Origin: Beijerinckiaceae bacterium
Lineage (GTDB): Bacteria; Pseudomonadota; Alphaproteobacteria; Rhizobiales; Beijerinckiaceae
Length of the DNA: 64,000 bases
Reading direction: 5' to 3'
Assembly (NCBI GenBank): GCA_947475995.1
Contig: CANJNI010000011.1
Location: forward strand, 45,854-109,853
The translations under genes were made by a program, and so were the position numbers. The notes below the pieces were generated by a model. That model made no database searches, had not been told where the DNA came from, and saw nothing but the letters and a program-made list of their open reading frames with translations. The first letter of the stretch is position 1, and each line of letters begins with the position of its first letter. Of the stretch, positions 1-8,376 are shown piece by piece.

Positions 1-945
1 GACGCCGTCTCGGATTTTTATCGGGGCAAGACCGTCAACGTACTGATCGGCGTTGCGGCCGGCGGCGAGTATGATCTTCACGCGCGCATTGTCGCCCGCT
101 ACATCGGCAAATATATCCCGGGCAATCCGACCATCGTGCCGCAGAACATGACCGGCGCCGGCGGCCTGCGCATGGCCAACTATCTTTATGAAGTTGCGGC
201 GCGCGACGGCACAAACATCGGCATGCTGGCCAACACGTTTCCGGCCATGCAGGCGGCCGGCGTCAAGGGCGTGATGTTCGACGCGAGCAAGTTCCACTGG
301 ATCGGTTCGATCTGTCCGACAGTGGAGACGATGGCCACCTGGAAGACGACAGGCGTCAGGACGATCGAGGATGCTCGCCAGAAGGAAGTCATCGCGGGCG
401 CGACCGGTCGCGGCGCCATCACCTACATGTTCCCGGCCATGCTGAACGAATTTGCGGGCACGAAATTCAAGATCGTTACCGGCTATCCGGGCGGCAACGA
501 TGTGAATCTCGCCATGGAGCGCGGTGAAGTCGGGGCGCGCAACAACACCTGGTCGAGCTGGAAAGTCACCAAGCCCGCATGGCTCTCCAACAAGGACATA
601 GCCATTCTTGTTCAAGCCGGGCCGAAGGCGTCAGACCTGCCGGGCGTGCCGTCCATCGAGGACATCATTCCTGACGCGGATAATCGCAAGATCGTTGAAC
701 TGCTGGTGTCCGGGACGCGCCTCGGCCGGCCTCTCGCGACGACGCCCGGAGTTCCCGAGGAGCGCGTAAAGGCGCTGCGGGATGCATTCGACGCCGTCAT
801 GAAGGACCCGGACTTCCTCAAGGAAGTGGCAGCCTCGAACATTGAAGTTGATCCGGTTCGCGGCGCCGACATGCAGACCGTTGTGGCCAGGGTGCTGGCG
901 ACGCCCAAACATCTCGCCGAGCGCGCCCGCGATCTGATCGAATGA
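1..945 (+). CDS. Bug-family tripartite tricarboxylate transporter substrate-binding protein, 5' end missing
   Basis: The reading frame is open from base 1 and continues upstream of the window, so the start and signal peptide are absent. The first visible residues (DFYRGKTVNVLIG, then a Gly-Gly segment, YIPGNPTIVPQNM and GAGG) are the conserved N-terminal half of Bug (TctC-like) periplasmic binding proteins, which bind carboxylates and normally deliver them to a TctAB membrane pair. The C-terminus (PEERVKALRDAFDAVMKDPDF) is also typical. No TctA or TctB lies in the window. The ligand cannot be predicted. Confidence 0.93.
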   Translation, partial: DAVSDFYRGKTVNVLIGVAAGGEYDLHARIVARYIGKYIPGNPTIVPQNMTGAGGLRMANYLYEVAARDGTNIGMLANTFPAMQAAGVKGVMFDASKFHWIGSICPTVETMATWKTTGVRTIEDARQKEVIAGATGRGAITYMFPAMLNEFAGTKFKIVTGYPGGNDVNLAMERGEVGARNNTWSSWKVTKPAWLSNKDIAILVQAGPKASDLPGVPSIEDIIPDADNRKIVELLVSGTRLGRPLATTPGVPEERVKALRDAFDAVMKDPDFLKEVAASNIEVDPVRGADMQTVVARVLATPKHLAERARDLIE

Positions 946-1083
946 TCCGCACTCGGGAAAATCCGGGGATAGCCAGATTGTCGCAGCCATGCTAATCAGC
1001 GATCCTGTTTTTGGCAAAGTTCCGGAAACGTAAACCCAATGGCCGACTGTAACAGGTTTGCCTACATTTGAAGGAGGGATGAG

Positions 1084-2847
1084 TTGACCATTCAGTCACT
1101 TCTACGCTCGACAGTTCTTGCCACGACGCTCCTTGCCGCGGTGGCCGGAACAGCTTCGGCTCAGGCGCCTGCGGCCGCCACGACGGCCCTGTTGAACCAG
1201 CTGGCGCCCGTTACCGACGACACGCTGAAGAACCCGCCCGACGGCGACTGGCTGATGTGGCGCCGGACTTACAACGGCTGGGGTTACAGCCCGCTCGACC
1301 AGATCAACAAGGACAACGTCAAGAACCTGCAGCTCGCATGGTCGTGGGGCCTTTCGCCCGGCGGCACGACGCAGGAAACGCCGCTTGTTTACAACGGCGT
1401 CATGTTCGTCCAGAACTCGACCCACCTCATTCAGGCGCTGAACGCCGCCACCGGCGAGATGCTCTGGCAGTACCAGTACCGTCTGCCCGACGGCGTGTCG
1501 CCCAATGGCGTGCGCACCAAGGCCATCTACGGCGACAACCTGATCGTCGCGACCCGCGATGCTCACATCCTCGCGATCAACGCCAAGACCGGCAAGCTCG
1601 TTTGGGACCAGCAGGTCGCGGACGTGAAGAAGGGCTGGGGTTACTCGACCGGCCCGATCGTCGCGAACGGCGTCATCGTGCAGGGCATGACGGGTTGCGG
1701 CAACGCCCAGCCGGGCGGCTGCTTCTTTACCGGACATGATCCCAAGACCGGCAAGGAACTCTGGCGCATCAACACCATTGCTCGCGGCGACACGCCCGAG
1801 GGCAACAGCTGGAACGGCATTCCGGTCGAAGCCCGCCACGGCGGCTCTGCCTGGATTTCCGGCTCGTATGATCCCGAGCAGAACCTGATCTTCGCAGGAG
1901 TCGGCCAGCCTTATCCGTGGCCAGCCGTTCTGAACGGTCTGCTGCCGAAGAATCCGGATCCGAAGTACACCAACAATGCCCTGTACACGGACTCGACGCT
2001 GGCCATCGATCCGAGCAGCGGCAAGCTGAAGTGGCATCATCAGTATCTGGCGAACGACACGCTCGATCTTGACTACGTTTACGAGCGTTTGCTGATCGAC
2101 CTCCCGGTGAACGGCCAGACGCGCAAGACGGTCGTCACCAGCGGCAAGCTCGGCATCGTCGAGACCATCGACCGCGTCAACGGCGAATGGCTGTGGCACA
2201 AGGAAACGGTGCCGCAGAACGTCGTTTCGTCGATTGATCCGAAGACCGGCCAGAAGACCATCAACCCGGCCGTGATTCCGGCAGTGGGCCAGACGACCTT
2301 CAACTGCCCGGCCGATCCCGGTGGCCGTGCGTGGCAGGCGACGTCGTACAGCCCCAAGAGCCGCATGCTCTACATGCCGACGGTCGAGTTCTGCTCGAAC
2401 ACCGTTCTGAACCCGGTCGATCAGGGTCAGGTCTACACGGGCGGTGGTCTGGCGACCTTCAACCGCGTGCCGGTCCCCAACAGCGACAACAACATCGGCC
2501 AGGTTCGCGCCATCAAGATGGACGACAAGACCGACGCCTGGCAGTATCGCCAGCGTGCGCCGATCACCACTTCGACCCTGCCCACCGGCGGCGGTCTGGT
2601 GTTCGTCGGAACGCTTGATCGCAAGCTGCTCGCCTTCGACGACACGACCGGCAAGCTGCTGTGGACCAGCCCGACCTTCACGAACTCGATCGAGTCCTTC
2701 CCGGTCACCTATACGGCGGGCGGCAAGCAGTATGTGGCTGTCGTCACCAACTGGTCGTCGGGTCTCGGCCGTCTCAAGCTGATCACGCCGGAGATTGCGC
2801 TGCCGCAGCACAACCCCCACGAAGTCTACGTGTTCGCGCTGCCCTGA
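1084..2847 (+). CDS. PQQ-dependent dehydrogenase (methanol/ethanol dehydrogenase family), lanthanide-type active site
   Basis: 587 residues with a cleavable signal peptide ending near AGTASAQA, so periplasmic. The start is TTG at 1084, five bases after AAGGAGGG; the ATG at 1079 runs into a stop at once. The protein has the repeated blade motifs of quinoprotein propellers (NAATGEMLWQYQ, DPKTGKELWRI, FDDTTGKLLW) and oxidises an alcohol or aldehyde with PQQ. The active-site stretch is NDTLDLDYV: Asp328 aligns with the catalytic Asp and Asp330 with the extra Asp that marks lanthanide-using XoxF/PedH enzymes. The adjacent Cys-Cys pair of many family members is absent. Codon choice is strongly biased, suggesting high expression. 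The next genes encode the MxaJ-like and ABC proteins usually linked to quinoprotein dehydrogenases. Substrate unknown. Confidence 0.93.
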   Translation: MTIQSLLRSTVLATTLLAAVAGTASAQAPAAATTALLNQLAPVTDDTLKNPPDGDWLMWRRTYNGWGYSPLDQINKDNVKNLQLAWSWGLSPGGTTQETPLVYNGVMFVQNSTHLIQALNAATGEMLWQYQYRLPDGVSPNGVRTKAIYGDNLIVATRDAHILAINAKTGKLVWDQQVADVKKGWGYSTGPIVANGVIVQGMTGCGNAQPGGCFFTGHDPKTGKELWRINTIARGDTPEGNSWNGIPVEARHGGSAWISGSYDPEQNLIFAGVGQPYPWPAVLNGLLPKNPDPKYTNNALYTDSTLAIDPSSGKLKWHHQYLANDTLDLDYVYERLLIDLPVNGQTRKTVVTSGKLGIVETIDRVNGEWLWHKETVPQNVVSSIDPKTGQKTINPAVIPAVGQTTFNCPADPGGRAWQATSYSPKSRMLYMPTVEFCSNTVLNPVDQGQVYTGGGLATFNRVPVPNSDNNIGQVRAIKMDDKTDAWQYRQRAPITTSTLPTGGGLVFVGTLDRKLLAFDDTTGKLLWTSPTFTNSIESFPVTYTAGGKQYVAVVTNWSSGLGRLKLITPEIALPQHNPHEVYVFALP

Positions 2848-2881
2848 TCGGACGCGTCCTTCACGGATCACAGGAACGTCG

Positions 2882-2914
2882 CCGGGGCGAAACGGTTTTT
2901 CCGGTTCGCCCCGG
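2882..2914 (+). terminator. Strong intercistronic hairpin after the PQQ dehydrogenase
   Basis: The arms 2882-2895 and 2901-2914 (CCGGGGCGAAACGG and CCGGTTCGCCCCGG) pair over 14 positions with one mismatch around a TTTTT loop. No T-run follows, so it is more likely an attenuating or RNA-stabilising hairpin than a full terminator. It would let the dehydrogenase mRNA outnumber the downstream transporter genes. Confidence 0.6.
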
Positions 2915-2934
2915 TGCTGCTAAGAGGTCCGCCA

Positions 2935-3792
2935 TTGCCAGTTGAAAGCTCTTTTCAGCGCTTCCGTTTGCTGGCCTGCGCCGCATGGGCGGCGATCTTC
3001 ATGACTGCGGCTTCGGCCCAGCAGGAACCCGAATTCTACAACGACCAGCCATACGCCTATGGCGAATGGAACATCGGACGCCGCATGGACCAGTCCGAGT
3101 TTCGCTATTGTGTCGACCAGCGCGACCCCGGCTGGAAGCAGGACGGCGAAATCGCCGACGCTATCGCGGGCGCGCTTCTGCTTCAGCCCAAGCGCTACGT
3201 GACGCCGAGCGAGTTTGCGGTCGAGGATCTGACGAAGATCTACGGCATTCTGCTCGAAAACTGCGACGTCTACATGGGCTTCAAGCTGATCCCGAGCGGT
3301 TATCCGCCATGGGTGGCGGTGACGCGGGCCTATTACGAAGTCGGCTATGCTTTCGTCACCGGCAAGCCGGGGATCAACGCCCTTGCCGATTTGCCGGCCG
3401 GACGCCCGATCGCCGCAACGGGGGGAACAAGCGCGCATGTGCGCCTGGTATCCTACAATATCTCGCTTCGGCCCGAACAGCGCTGGCCGGTGTTCCCCTA
3501 CGGCAGCGATCAGCTTGTGCTGGAATCGCTGGCGGCCGGGACTGCCGACGTCGGGCTTCTCTGGGCAACCAGCTTCCGGGACATGCAGCAGCAAAATCCG
3601 GCCTATGCGGGTCTTCGGATCATCTCGTCGAGCCCGTTGCCGCCGACCAATCTCGGCGTGGGCGGACTTCTGCTCAAGCAGAACACCTTTTTGCGCGCCG
3701 CCGTCGACGACGCCATCAAGGCGCTGACGGCGGACGGCACGATAGCCGCGATCCTCAACAAGTACAAAACTCCACAGACGGGCAAACCGTGA
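2935..3792 (+). CDS. Quinoprotein dehydrogenase-associated substrate-binding protein (MxaJ/XoxJ-like)
   Basis: Family-3 periplasmic solute-binding protein with an N-terminal signal peptide ending near MTAASAQQ. I chose the TTG at 2935 because AAGAGG lies seven bases before it; a GTG at 2914 in the same frame sits inside the hairpin. Motifs include FRYCVDQRDPGW near the N-terminus and the LNKYK C-terminus common to this fold. In methylotrophs, MxaJ and XoxJ lie next to the dehydrogenase and are thought to help activate it rather than to feed a transporter. The position directly downstream of the PQQ enzyme supports that role here. Confidence 0.82.
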   Translation: MPVESSFQRFRLLACAAWAAIFMTAASAQQEPEFYNDQPYAYGEWNIGRRMDQSEFRYCVDQRDPGWKQDGEIADAIAGALLLQPKRYVTPSEFAVEDLTKIYGILLENCDVYMGFKLIPSGYPPWVAVTRAYYEVGYAFVTGKPGINALADLPAGRPIAATGGTSAHVRLVSYNISLRPEQRWPVFPYGSDQLVLESLAAGTADVGLLWATSFRDMQQQNPAYAGLRIISSSPLPPTNLGVGGLLLKQNTFLRAAVDDAIKALTADGTIAAILNKYKTPQTGKP

Positions 3793-3868
3793 TGGCAGAC
3801 AGGCAAAAGGGCTGCGTTGCGTCCGGTCCGGACGCCCTGAACATCACGCCTCGCATGCAGGTGTTCGC

Positions 3869-4858
3869 GTGAACGAGACAGTCCCGGCGCTCCGCATCCA
3901 GAACCTCTCCAAGCGCTATGGCAGGACCGTCGCGCTCGATGGCGTCAGCTTCGATGTTCCGCGCAACCAGACCTTTGCGCTGCTCGGACCCAACGGCGCA
4001 GGCAAGACGACCCTGATGCATATTCTCTGCACCATTCTGAAGCCCGACAGCGGCGTTGCCGAAATCGCCGGCTTCGATGTTGTGAAGGACCCGCTGGAAG
4101 CCCGCGACCGCCTTGGCATCGTGTTTCAGGAACCGAGCCTCGACGACAGGCTGACCGTCCGCGAAAACCTGAACATTCACGGACTCGTTTACGGCGTGCC
4201 GCAATCGTTGCGCCGCGAGCGGATCGCCGAAATGCTGGAACTGGTTGAACTCACCGACTGGGCCGACAAGCCTGCGCGATCGCTTTCGTCCGGCATGAAG
4301 CGACGGGTCGAAATTGCCCGCGCATTGATCCACGATTCCGAAATCATGCTGCTCGATGAGCCCACCGTGGGCCTCGACGCACAGAGCCGCCAGCGCATCT
4401 GGGAATATGTCAGAAGATTGCAGAAGGAACGGCAACTGACCGTTCTGGTGACGACGCACTACATCGAGGAAGTCGAGACCTGCGATCAGGTCTGCATCAT
4501 CGACAATGGCGCTGTTCTGGCCATCGACTCTCCCGGCGCGCTCCGCCACAGGCAGGGCGAGCAATTGTTGAAATTCGTGCCGCGCACCGAAGCCGACCGC
4601 ATCGAAATATTGAACCGCTTTTCGGATCGTCTGGCGCTTCTTCAGGGAACCACAGAAATCGCCCTCAAGGCGGACGATGACTTCATCGAAAGCTTCCTCG
4701 ACCAGTTCGGCAACCGGGTGCGTTCGCTCTCGACGGAAGTGCCCAGCCTCGAAACGGCCTTCCTGTCGCTGACGGGGCGCAAGCTGCGCGACCGCGATGC
4801 GGACGCTCGGGAAGTGACGCTCGCATTCGGCAAACGCGGCGGAGAGCATACGCGATGA
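3869..4858 (+). CDS. ABC transporter ATP-binding protein of a PQQ-dehydrogenase-associated exporter
   Basis: 329 residues. The nucleotide-binding domain shows Walker A GPNGAGKTT near residue 40, Q-loop VFQEPS, signature LSSGMKRR, Walker B IMLLDEPT and switch THYIEE. After the ATPase core there is a C-terminal extension of about 90 residues as in DrrA-type drug or lipid exporters. The start is GTG at 3869. Its stop overlaps the permease start (ATGA at 4855), which indicates translational coupling. ABC-2 systems of this kind occur beside PQQ alcohol dehydrogenases (Ped/PQQ_ABC family); what they move is not established. Confidence 0.9.
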   Translation: MNETVPALRIQNLSKRYGRTVALDGVSFDVPRNQTFALLGPNGAGKTTLMHILCTILKPDSGVAEIAGFDVVKDPLEARDRLGIVFQEPSLDDRLTVRENLNIHGLVYGVPQSLRRERIAEMLELVELTDWADKPARSLSSGMKRRVEIARALIHDSEIMLLDEPTVGLDAQSRQRIWEYVRRLQKERQLTVLVTTHYIEEVETCDQVCIIDNGAVLAIDSPGALRHRQGEQLLKFVPRTEADRIEILNRFSDRLALLQGTTEIALKADDDFIESFLDQFGNRVRSLSTEVPSLETAFLSLTGRKLRDRDADAREVTLAFGKRGGEHTR

Positions 4859-5730
4859 GCCTCGCCTCACCCGACCAGACGCACACATCCACCTATCGGC
4901 CGCAGCCGCGACGCCGACGCAACTGGTTCATGGTGCAACTCGGCGGTCTCTATGGCTTGTGGCTGCGCGAGGTGATGCGCGCGGTTCGCGACCGCGGCCA
5001 GTTGATCGGCGGCGCCAGCCGCCCGATCCTCTGGGTGCTGATCCTGGGGATCGGGCTCAACCCGTATTTTCGTGGAGAGGTTTACGGGCAGGCCACCTTC
5101 GTGGTGCCCTTCACCTATCTGCAGTTCATCTTCCCCGGCGTTGTCGCGCTGAACGTCATGTTCACGTCCGTGCAGTCCGCCGTATCGGTGATCTGGGACC
5201 GCGAGTTCGGCTTCCTGCGCGAGGTGCTGGTGTCGCCACTGTCGCGAACCACGATCCTGCTCGGCAAGGTGCTGGGAGGCAGCACGGTGGCCCTCATGCA
5301 TGGCTGTCTGGTGCTGGTGCTGGCGCGTTTCGCCGACATTCCGCTGACCGCGATGGGCGTCGTCAAGGCGATCGGCCTGATGGCGATCCTGTCCTTTGCG
5401 GTGACGTCACTCGGCGTCGTGATTGCGAACCGCATTCGCACGTTCGAGGGGTTCGGGATCTTCTCGAACGCCGTGATCATGCCGCTCTATTTCACGTCGA
5501 GCTCGATGTTTCCGCTCGACCCCGCTCTGTCGAAGGAACAGACCTACGTCACCTATCCGGAATGGCTGGTGACCATCGTCGAGTACAATCCGCTCACTTA
5601 TGCGGTTGATTCGTTGCGCGGCGTGCTCATTCACTACAACCAGTTCGAGCCTTGGATTGGCGTTGCGGTGATGGTGGCTGCAGCGGTGATCCTGTTCGCC
5701 ATCGCGCTTTACGATTTCCGTCGAGCCTGA
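4855..5730 (+). CDS. ABC-2 type permease partner
   Basis: 291-residue inner-membrane protein with about six hydrophobic segments after a basic cytoplasmic N-terminus (RPQPRRRRNW). The conserved ABC-2 features are visible: WDREFGFLREVLVSPLSR between membrane spans and a late YNPLTYAVDSLRGVL motif. It overlaps the ATPase gene by four bases and is followed after only seven bases by the next binding protein, so all belong to one operon. It should form a homodimeric channel with two copies of the ATPase. Confidence 0.9.
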   Translation: MSLASPDQTHTSTYRPQPRRRRNWFMVQLGGLYGLWLREVMRAVRDRGQLIGGASRPILWVLILGIGLNPYFRGEVYGQATFVVPFTYLQFIFPGVVALNVMFTSVQSAVSVIWDREFGFLREVLVSPLSRTTILLGKVLGGSTVALMHGCLVLVLARFADIPLTAMGVVKAIGLMAILSFAVTSLGVVIANRIRTFEGFGIFSNAVIMPLYFTSSSMFPLDPALSKEQTYVTYPEWLVTIVEYNPLTYAVDSLRGVLIHYNQFEPWIGVAVMVAAAVILFAIALYDFRRA

Positions 5731-5737
5731 GGCGTCC

Positions 5738-6532
5738 ATGCCAGACATGCGGCGACTGGCGAATAATTTCGGAGCGATCGGGCTCATCCTCGCGCTGCTG
5801 CTGGCGGTGACCTATCTGCCGCCGGACAATTCGCTCAAGCAGGCGCGGGCAGGGGGCGCGTTGCGCGCCTGCATTCCGCCGTCATACCCGCCGCTCGTCA
5901 CGGGCGACGCCGAACGGCCCGGCATCGACATAGAACTCCTGAGAGCTATTGCGGGCCGCATCGGCCTGACCCTCGCGCTGAACGCAAACGACGCCATCGG
6001 CCGCGATTTCAATCCGCGCAACTGGGGCCTCAACCGCGCCCAATGTCAGGTCATCGCTGGCGGCGTCGTGGATTCCGACCAGACCCGATCGTTTCTTGAA
6101 ACAACGCCGCCCTATGCGCGGACCGGCTGGGCCCTGATCTCACCAAAGCCGCCGGCCGATCTGAAAGGCGTCAATGTCGGTGTGCTGACGCTGGTGTCGG
6201 GGCTGGACCGCATCGGACTCGCGAGCTTTCTGCGCGCCGCAGGCGCCCGGATTCAGGTGGTCAGGACCGCCGACGAACTGGCGGCCGGAATTGCCGAAGG
6301 ACGTTTCGAGGTCGGCGTCACCGAAGCGCTTCTCGCGTCCCGGCTCGCCACGGACCGCAAATGGCAGGTCGCGTGGATGCCGCCCGCATTGGCGCGCTAT
6401 GGCCTGGTATTCGGACTCTGGAAGGGCGACATGACCCTGAAGCGCGCAATCGATCAGGCTTTCGCGGATCTGGCCGCGAACGGGACCATAGCGGCCATCA
6501 TGGGCCGCTATGCGGGCGCTCCGCTGGAATAA
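5738..6532 (+). CDS. Family-3 solute-binding-like protein with N-terminal anchor
   Basis: 264 residues with a single hydrophobic segment at about residues 11-28 that may be an uncleaved anchor. The rest follows the family-3 binding-protein plan: RACIPPSYPPL at the start of the first lobe, a linker around LKGVNVGVLTLVSG, and the C-terminal DLAANGTIAAIMGRY typical of this fold. It is the second such protein in this operon and lies seven bases after the permease. Because the partner transporter is exporter-like, a sensory or enzyme-maturation role is as likely as substrate delivery. Confidence 0.75.
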   Translation: MPDMRRLANNFGAIGLILALLLAVTYLPPDNSLKQARAGGALRACIPPSYPPLVTGDAERPGIDIELLRAIAGRIGLTLALNANDAIGRDFNPRNWGLNRAQCQVIAGGVVDSDQTRSFLETTPPYARTGWALISPKPPADLKGVNVGVLTLVSGLDRIGLASFLRAAGARIQVVRTADELAAGIAEGRFEVGVTEALLASRLATDRKWQVAWMPPALARYGLVFGLWKGDMTLKRAIDQAFADLAANGTIAAIMGRYAGAPLE

Positions 6533-6545
6533 CCCCGTTCGGAGT

Positions 6546-7172
6546 TCAGAACGTCAGGGCTACATCGACGCCGAGCACGAGGGGCGCGACGAGCTGGTAG
6601 AGGGGCATCAGCAATTGCTGGGTCACTCCGAAAAGCGACGCCAACAGAAGCCCCCAGCCAATAAAGAATCCAGCCTTTTGCGGCGGCGTATATCCAAGCG
6701 CTGTCAACAAATGCGCCCCCGCGAGCGGCGGAATGGGCAGCAGGCTGAACAGCGCCATCCAGACGCACAACCGGCCCGCCACGCGCACAAAGGCCGCTAC
6801 CGTGAGTCCGGTGGTGAAATCCAGCGATTTCAGCGACGGGCCAGCCAGCAGGAGAAGCAGAAAGCCGAGCAGAAGAAGAGCAGCGCTTCCAGCCAGCACG
6901 ACCAGCACAAGAGATGCACGGCCGAAACGCAGTTTCCCGGTCTCGATCGCAACCGGCTGGCTCCAGCCGAAACCGGTCAGCATCAACGACCCTAGGCCCA
7001 GAATGCTCACATGGCCCCAGGGCGGCCATTGCAGCCGCCCGTCGTGGGCCGGTCCCCGGTCGCCGAGCGCCACCGCTGCGCCAGCGATCGCGATCCCGTG
7101 CACGATGAAGATGATGACGCCTGCCAGCAGGCGCATGATCACCAGTTGAACGGTGAGGTCGGGACCGTTCAT
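6546..7172 (-). CDS. Site-2 protease (M50) family protein lacking catalytic residues
   Basis: 208-residue, strongly hydrophobic membrane protein, convergent with the preceding gene. It keeps the family landmarks GFGWSQPVAI (usually GWAKPV) and FSLLPIPPLAGAH (usually NLLPIPPLDGG). The zinc motif HExxH is reduced to HGIAIA, and the Asp of the LDG motif is Ala, so the metal site and catalytic Glu appear lost. It probably acts as an inactive membrane scaffold, or it has diverged to another function. No partner is evident; the next gene on this strand encodes a cytochrome c. Confidence 0.68.
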   Translation of the reverse strand: MNGPDLTVQLVIMRLLAGVIIFIVHGIAIAGAAVALGDRGPAHDGRLQWPPWGHVSILGLGSLMLTGFGWSQPVAIETGKLRFGRASLVLVVLAGSAALLLLGFLLLLLAGPSLKSLDFTTGLTVAAFVRVAGRLCVWMALFSLLPIPPLAGAHLLTALGYTPPQKAGFFIGWGLLLASLFGVTQQLLMPLYQLVAPLVLGVDVALTF

Positions 7173-7218
7173 CGCCGCGCCGCCGTGGAAGCCGCCATGC
7201 GGGCGAAGCGACCGAAGC

Positions 7219-7635
7219 TCACTTGTCGATGATCAGCTGATCGAGCGCGTTCGGGTTGGTCGGCAGCGGCGCGCCCGAGGTCTGCACGCCATTCTCTCGC
7301 AGGATGAAGGCGATCATGTCGGCATATTCGGCCGGAGAAAACTGGCCGGGCGCATCCGGCGGCATCATGGCGCTGGTGAAGGCGAAGATGGCCGACGCCG
7401 GCGTGCCCTTCATGTATTTTTCCTCGAAAGCCGAACCGGTGAGCGGCGGACCGCCGATCAGGCCGCCGCGCAGGTTGGCGCCGTGACAGTCAGCGCAGAC
7501 TTCCTTGAATATCTTCTCGCCGCGGGACGCCTGACTCTCGGAGAAGGAGACCGGGGCCGCATATACGGACGTCGCCGTCACGGCGAAAAGAAGAGAAGCC
7601 GCTCGCAGAACCCGAAGACCATCACGCTGCTTCAC
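7219..7635 (-). CDS. Small periplasmic cytochrome c
   Basis: 138 residues with a signal peptide ending near SVYAAPV, one haem-attachment motif CADCH, and a probable Met ligand in the SAMMPPDAPG loop, so a class I monohaem cytochrome. It would carry electrons in the periplasm and is a plausible acceptor for the PQQ dehydrogenase a few kilobases away, although it is on the opposite strand and not in that operon. The C-terminal helix (FSPAEYADMIAFIL) is typical. Confidence 0.9.
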   Translation of the reverse strand: MKQRDGLRVLRAASLLFAVTATSVYAAPVSFSESQASRGEKIFKEVCADCHGANLRGGLIGGPPLTGSAFEEKYMKGTPASAIFAFTSAMMPPDAPGQFSPAEYADMIAFILRENGVQTSGAPLPTNPNALDQLIIDK

Positions 7636-7874
7636 AGCAACCTCCCGAACCGACCGCGCGCGCTTTTCCGCGCCTGCATGGCAGTTTCATAGCGCAGTTA
7701 GCCGCAGTGGCAAGGGGAGTCATGCGGATGCCGGAACTGGCCTGCGTCGCGAAGGTTGGGAAGACAGGCAGGCGGCCCGGTCTTGCCCCGGACAAGCCAT
7801 GACGCTCAGCCAGATGTGATTCACGGGGCGCAGCAAAGCGGCGTATGATTGATCATCAGACAGGAGAGACCGCG

Positions 7875-8372
7875 TTGACCCAGAACCTCTCATCCCGCCG
7901 CAAATTTCTCGCCGCAGGCGCCGCCACCGGAGCCGCATGGATGACCGGCGCGTCCGGCCTGATCACCCCGGTCTATGGGCAGACCCTTGCGCCCACGCCC
8001 ACCATGCCGGGAGGGGCCAATAATTACATGCCGGGCGCGCCGATCGTGAACCGGATCGGCAAGGGCGGATTCTGGATGACCGGAACCGTGCGCCGCGCGG
8101 GCGATGGAGCGCCCCTCAAGGGCATGCGCATCCAGGTCTGGGCCCATACGGTCGAAGGTCGCGAGGATCAGCAGCACAGCCACGGGGCGACCCTGACGGC
8201 CGCCGATGGCACGTTCCGACTGGAAATGCCCCAGATCGTGCCGATGTTCGGCCAGCCGCACGGACACCTCGCCTATGAGGGCGAAGGCTTCAGGACCGTC
8301 TTCCTGCGCCCGGTCATGTCCAGCCCGCGCATCACCAGCCTGAGCGCCCATTTCGTGCTTCAGCCGGCCTGA
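7875..8372 (+). CDS. Tat-exported intradiol dioxygenase-like beta-sandwich protein
   Basis: TTG at 7875 is eight bases after AGGAG and places a twin-arginine motif (SSRRKFLAAGA) at the extreme N-terminus; an upstream in-frame ATG at 7845 lacks a ribosome site. The mature part looks like the intradiol ring-cleavage dioxygenase fold (GTVRRAGDGAPLKGMRIQVW, ADGTFRLEMP, then PHGHLA). The HxH pair of the iron site is present, but the two tyrosine ligands of true intradiol enzymes are not obvious, so enzymatic activity is doubtful. It is followed after four bases by a haem-type membrane protein, with which it probably works. Confidence 0.72.
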   Translation: MTQNLSSRRKFLAAGAATGAAWMTGASGLITPVYGQTLAPTPTMPGGANNYMPGAPIVNRIGKGGFWMTGTVRRAGDGAPLKGMRIQVWAHTVEGREDQQHSHGATLTAADGTFRLEMPQIVPMFGQPHGHLAYEGEGFRTVFLRPVMSSPRITSLSAHFVLQPA

Positions 8373-8376
8373 CAGG

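Noticed and set aside
1102..2871. A 589-codon open frame on the strand opposite the PQQ dehydrogenase, and similar long antisense frames opposite hsdM and the 5-oxoprolinase-like gene
   Set aside because: Arg/Ala/His-rich translations without family motifs. They are shadows produced by GC-rich codon bias; the sense frames carry clear domains.
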